From contig JBFMFE010000035.1 of assembly GCA_040752295.1 (NCBI GenBank), positions 1 to 8,565 of the forward strand: a stretch of 8,565 bases of DNA, read 5' to 3'. The notes below the pieces were generated by a model that was not told where the DNA came from, made no database searches, and worked only from the letters and a program-made list of their open reading frames with translations. The position numbers and the translations under genes are program-made. The stretch is from JBFMFE01 sp040752295 (GTDB taxonomy: Bacteria; UBP15; UBA6099; JBFMBQ01). Of this stretch, positions 5,581-8,565 are shown piece by piece (the stretch's first letter is position 1; every line of letters starts with the position of its first letter).

Positions 5581-6480
5581 TCAGAATCGGACGATTGCGC
5601 CGAAGCGCTGTGTTTTGTCGAGTCCCTGGGAGGGCTTGTTTTTGAAGGAGTAGTCAATTTCCCAGTCCTCGTACATCAAGCCGAGACCCGCCGTGATGAC
5701 CTCGTCCTCGAGTCCGGCGCGGAGGATGATTTCGCGCTGGAGCTTGTATTCAACGCCAAGGCTGACGCGCCACTCTTCCGCCACGTGGTCGAGCTGAAAA
5801 GAATGGATTATGTTTTCGGAGGGCGTGCGCGAGAAGCCGAACGAGACGATGGGTTCGTAGCGGTCCTTGTATCCGCCGGGGATGCCCTCGGCTTCGGCTT
5901 CGCCGAAGATGTCACGGACGGCGACGCCCGCCGTCGTGTCCTTCGACACGACGTACAGGAAGCCAACGTCCGCGGCGTAGCCGTCGCCGTTGACGTCCAT
6001 GGCGGAGGAGCCTTTGGTTGTCGCGTCGGTCGGGGCTTTGAAGGTCTGCTTGAGGTACTTGAGGGAGGCGCCGGCGTAGAGCTGGGGGTCCATCTGATGG
6101 GCGTATGAGAGCGTGAAGACGTTTTCGGACCAGTCCGCGCCGAAGAGGAAATCGGCGCCGACGCCGGTGTGTCTCCAGGAGAACCCGAACTTATTCTGCG
6201 CGAAGGCGACGTAATTTTCGTCCACGCCGAAGCCGTAGAGGTCCTGGTGTTCGATCATGAGCTGGCTTTCGCCGCGCTTGATGAGGGCAAGCCCCGCCGG
6301 GTTCCAGTATATGGAGTTGATGTCGCCGGCGACGGCGACGAAGGCGTTGCCCATGCCCTGGGGTCGGACGCCGCGTGGAGTGAAGGGGGATTTCGTTTTC
6401 GCCCACGCGGGGGTGATGAGCGCCGCCGGCAGCGCGAGGGCGGCGGAGAGCAAGAGGGCGGTTTTCAGGAATCGCTTCAT
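5581..6480 (-). CDS. PorV/PorQ-family outer-membrane beta-barrel protein
   Basis: A 299-residue outer-membrane protein. Residues 1-27 are a classical signal peptide (MKRFLK, long Ala/Leu core, cleavage after AWA). The family signature follows at about 36-65: GVRPQGMGNAFVAVAGD then INSIYWNPAGLA. The remainder alternates strand and turn, and the protein ends in Phe (GAIVRF), as outer-membrane barrels usually do. In Bacteroidota, PorV hands type IX cargo to the surface attachment machinery, and related proteins are common in many candidate phyla, often with undefined roles. The gene begins 16 bases after a secreted protein with a FlgD-like C-terminal domain, so a role in that protein's export or anchoring is plausible. 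The ATG at 6480 has GGAG five bases upstream. Assignment to PorV versus other members of the superfamily is uncertain. Confidence 0.8.
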   Translation of the reverse strand: MKRFLKTALLLSAALALPAALITPAWAKTKSPFTPRGVRPQGMGNAFVAVAGDINSIYWNPAGLALIKRGESQLMIEHQDLYGFGVDENYVAFAQNKFGFSWRHTGVGADFLFGADWSENVFTLSYAHQMDPQLYAGASLKYLKQTFKAPTDATTKGSSAMDVNGDGYAADVGFLYVVSKDTTAGVAVRDIFGEAEAEGIPGGYKDRYEPIVSFGFSRTPSENIIHSFQLDHVAEEWRVSLGVEYKLQREIILRAGLEDEVITAGLGLMYEDWEIDYSFKNKPSQGLDKTQRFGAIVRF

Positions 6481-6496
6481 ATTTCTCCGTCTTCGG

Positions 6497-8419
6497 TCAT
6501 TTCATGATCACGATGCCCTTTTTCACTTCGATGGTCTGCCCGGGGTACTTGGAGTCGGAGGTTCCGGTGGCGAGGATGTGTATGAAGTAGAGACCGTTGG
6601 CGACGAGGGCGCCGCCCCTGTAGTCGGCGCCGTCCCACGAGCAGCCGTGTCCCCAGTTGCACTCGTCCTTGGTGACGGTTTCGAAGTCGAAGGCGGAGGG
6701 GTCGGCGGGGTTGTCGCCGACGATCTTTATGAGTGTGCCGTCGGGGGCGAAGACGCGCATTGTCACGGCGGCTTTGTCGAGCGTCTCGAAGCCGATGACG
6801 ACTCTGTTGTTACCCGTGGGCGAGAACGGGAAGGTATTGGGATAGGGTTCCTTGCCCGCGGCGAAGTCGAGGTATGGGGAGACGGTGCAATCGGTTATCT
6901 GCGCGGCTTTGTCGGACGTCTTATCGAAGCCGGGCGGGTATTGCGTTCCGGATTCGAGACCGAGTTCGTCCTCGATGGAGACGCCCCAGTAGAAGGGTAT
7001 ATCATCCTGTACGACCTCTTTTGGGATTGTCGTGGAGAAGGAAGATTCCTGACCCGCCGCGGAAGCGCTTGTGCATTGTGTTCCCGTGGGGGAGCAGATC
7101 ACCTTTGTTTGAGGGAACTGGTAGGTTCCGGTGGCGTTTCCGTAGTACAGGGTGAGTGTAATGTTGCTTGCGTAGGGGTGGGAGTCGGCGTCCGAGAACT
7201 TGCCGGCGATGGTGACGTCGCTTGCGCAGAGCGGGCTTGCGGAGGGGAGGGTTGTCATGGAAGTGATGTTGGGCGCCTCGCCGCACTGGCAAGCGATGAG
7301 GTAGCTCGAGCCGTCAAGCTCGCTTTCGCCGCAGCCGGTGTTGGCGTAGATGTAGAACTGTGTGGACGTTGTGGAGGTGGCGGAGGCGATGAGGTCGGCG
7401 ATGGAGGCGGTGCAGGTTGTGGGGGAGATAGCGGCGCACGTAGCGACGGCGGTTCCGCCGCCGGTTTTGGTACCGCCGTAGTAAACGTCGTAGGTGACGG
7501 TTCCGCAGGAGGTTGGCGAGCACGTTGGTATGCCCCAGTTGAGCGTGACGGTACCGTCAATGGGGAAGGTGGAGCCGGCGCACTCGGAGGGAGTGGTCGG
7601 GGTGCAGGAGTTCGGCGTGGATGCGGGGAAGGAGGAGACGGTGCACTGGGGGAGTATCGTTCGTACGTCGGTATTGTATAAAGTGGTCCCACTGGTGGAA
7701 TCGGGTCCTGATATATCAGTGCCTGTAAAACTCATAACGTAGGATGTCACAGAGCTTTGAAGCTGCAACGAACCTGTATTTGCAGGAGGAAAGGTAGGAT
7801 CACCAAGGTTTGCATCCGGTAAGGAATCAACATTGGACCCGGCAAAAGTGATCCTCCCGAGTATCTCATTTGTGTATAATCCCTTTGTATTCACAGTATC
7901 AAAGTTAGCAACCACGCCTTTTACATACCCGCTTGCGTTAACACAGTCATCGGAAGAAGTAAAAACATCACCACTCCCAAAATTACCCCAGGAGCTCTCG
8001 CAGGTTTCGGCCGCCGGGTCGCAATACCACTTGCAATCAGTCGCCTGAGCAGGGGCCTTTATGTTGCTGTAGTCAATTCTTATTTCGTAGCTGTCAACCG
8101 TGTAAGCGTTGTTCTGCTGTCCCGGATTCGGGCTTATATTCTGGTAGCAAATATCCACAACGAGAGGCTCCGGATCGGCAGCGCTGTTCTGCTGGTGTTC
8201 GATGGTGATGAGAGACGTCGTGTTGCCGTCGGCGGCGGCGGTTGTGTACTGGAGAATATCGCTGTTCGCGTAGGTCTCGCACGGCGTGCCGGTCGTCGTG
8301 CATCGCGTCGCGCCGTTGTTCAGGGGGAGGAGGCAGATTCCCGCAAAGGAGATGCCTGACATTGAAAAACAAAAAAAATAAAGGGACAGTAAAAACATCC
8401 CTTTACCGGCTTTGCTCAC
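6497..8419 (-). CDS. Large secreted cysteine-rich multidomain protein with FlgD/T9SS-like C-terminal domain
   Basis: A 640-residue exported protein. Start GTG at 8419 is preceded by GGGAGGT at about ten bases and supplies Lys residues before the hydrophobic segment; signal cleavage is likely after SFA (residue 26). Residues about 80-235 form a beta-rich domain (VDSYEIRIDYS, then ILGRITFAG) that weakly recalls cohesin-type modules. Residues about 285-377 look like fibronectin type III (TVTLNW, TYDVYYGG, FYIYANTGCGES). Residues 380-510 are another Ig-like domain. Residues about 515-640 match the FlgD-Ig/type IX sorting-like pattern: YPNTFPFSPTGNNRVVIGF, MRVFAPDGTLIKIV, WDGADYRGG, NGLYFIHILATG, ending KKGIVIMK. 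About 23 cysteines suggest disulfides outside the cytoplasm. It is probably displayed on the surface through its C-terminal domain and the adjacent PorV-like protein. Base composition shifts sharply inside the gene. Confidence 0.8.
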   Translation of the reverse strand: MSKAGKGMFLLSLYFFCFSMSGISFAGICLLPLNNGATRCTTTGTPCETYANSDILQYTTAAADGNTTSLITIEHQQNSAADPEPLVVDICYQNISPNPGQQNNAYTVDSYEIRIDYSNIKAPAQATDCKWYCDPAAETCESSWGNFGSGDVFTSSDDCVNASGYVKGVVANFDTVNTKGLYTNEILGRITFAGSNVDSLPDANLGDPTFPPANTGSLQLQSSVTSYVMSFTGTDISGPDSTSGTTLYNTDVRTILPQCTVSSFPASTPNSCTPTTPSECAGSTFPIDGTVTLNWGIPTCSPTSCGTVTYDVYYGGTKTGGGTAVATCAAISPTTCTASIADLIASATSTTSTQFYIYANTGCGESELDGSSYLIACQCGEAPNITSMTTLPSASPLCASDVTIAGKFSDADSHPYASNITLTLYYGNATGTYQFPQTKVICSPTGTQCTSASAAGQESSFSTTIPKEVVQDDIPFYWGVSIEDELGLESGTQYPPGFDKTSDKAAQITDCTVSPYLDFAAGKEPYPNTFPFSPTGNNRVVIGFETLDKAAVTMRVFAPDGTLIKIVGDNPADPSAFDFETVTKDECNWGHGCSWDGADYRGGALVANGLYFIHILATGTSDSKYPGQTIEVKKGIVIMK

Positions 8420-8429
8420 CTTTGTTCAG

Positions 8430-8436
8430 ACCTCCC
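8430..8436 (-). promoter_or_regulatory. Shine-Dalgarno for the GTG-started secreted protein
   Basis: The minus strand reads GGGAGGT ten bases before the GTG at 8419. A later in-frame ATG (codon 8) would start the signal peptide without any positive charges, so the GTG is preferred. Confidence 0.6.
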
Positions 8437-8458
8437 AGCTTGCCCAAAGGACCATAGA

Positions 8459-8565
8459 TCATTGATCCTCTTGCACAAAGTACATCTTCAGCAATCCAAG
8501 ATCACGTACATCGAGCCTGCCATCCTTATTTAAATCCGCATCGGCTGCATACAAACCTTCGCTTG
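8459..8565 (-). CDS. C-terminal end of a gene with a dockerin/EF-hand-like calcium motif (partial)
   Basis: The last 34 residues of a gene entering from the right edge; first complete codon at 8563, stop TGA at 8459. The tail contains DADLNKDGRLDVRDLGLLK, in which D-x-D-x-N-x-D-G-x-x-D is the calcium loop of dockerin type I and related extracellular repeats, followed by the usual DLxxLK helix, then a short VQEDQ end. One loop is visible; a dockerin needs two, so the other would lie beyond the edge. Such tails occur on secreted or surface proteins and usually mediate protein-protein binding. The next gene begins 39 bases downstream, so the two are probably co-transcribed. The base composition is less G+C-rich than most of the window. 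Confidence 0.75.
   Translation of the reverse strand, partial: SEGLYAADADLNKDGRLDVRDLGLLKMYFVQEDQ

Noticed and set aside
6257..7681. Long plus-strand open frame of 474 codons
   Set aside because: It lies antisense to the secreted-protein and PorV-like genes, and its translation is Gly/Val/Asp-rich low complexity, as expected from the third-position G/C bias of the real genes.

Overview
All genes in this window lie on the minus strand. Apart from an A+T-rich patch near the right end, the DNA is G+C-rich. The content points to an uncultured Gram-negative-type (two-membrane) bacterium: there are two outer-membrane beta-barrel candidates, a secreted protein with a FlgD/T9SS-like C-terminal domain, a sigma-54 activator with a matching -24/-12 promoter, and an ECF sigma factor. 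I cannot name the phylum from the sequence. This mix is seen in Desulfobacterota-like lineages and in several candidate phyla.

In transcription order (right to left): (1) the tail of a gene ending in a dockerin/EF-hand-like calcium motif; (2) a large, cysteine-rich secreted protein with a FlgD-like C-terminal domain; (3) 16 bases later, a PorV/PorQ-family outer-membrane protein; (4) a compact 450-bp block holding a four-helix-bundle (S23/IVP) gene between inverted 35-bp arms made of AGTAGAN heptamers; (5) a 581-residue regulator that fuses a thioredoxin-type arsenate reductase (ArsC) to a cysteine-bearing PAS domain, a sigma-54 AAA+ domain and a Fis helix-turn-helix; (6) a 327-bp regulatory gap with three TGTNTC/GANAC dyads and a near-perfect sigma-54 promoter; (7) a 69-residue unknown protein and an ECF sigma factor, probably one transcript from that promoter; (8) a gap with GGGGATCA repeats and a sigma-70-like promoter; (9) a secreted Ig-like/beta-barrel protein whose frame is cut by one in-frame TAA and then stays open for 407 codons to the window edge.

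Two themes stand out. The first is a surface module: the dockerin-like tail, the secreted multidomain protein and the PorV-like protein are tightly spaced and fit a secretion or attachment route resembling type IX. The second is a regulatory cascade: the ArsC-PAS-sigma-54 activator lies directly upstream of dyads, a -24/-12 promoter and an ECF sigma gene, which suggests sigma-54 activation of a second sigma factor, possibly in response to arsenic or redox state. The ArsC catalytic residues are all present, so the fusion may be both enzyme and sensor. These functional links are inferred from sequence and position only.
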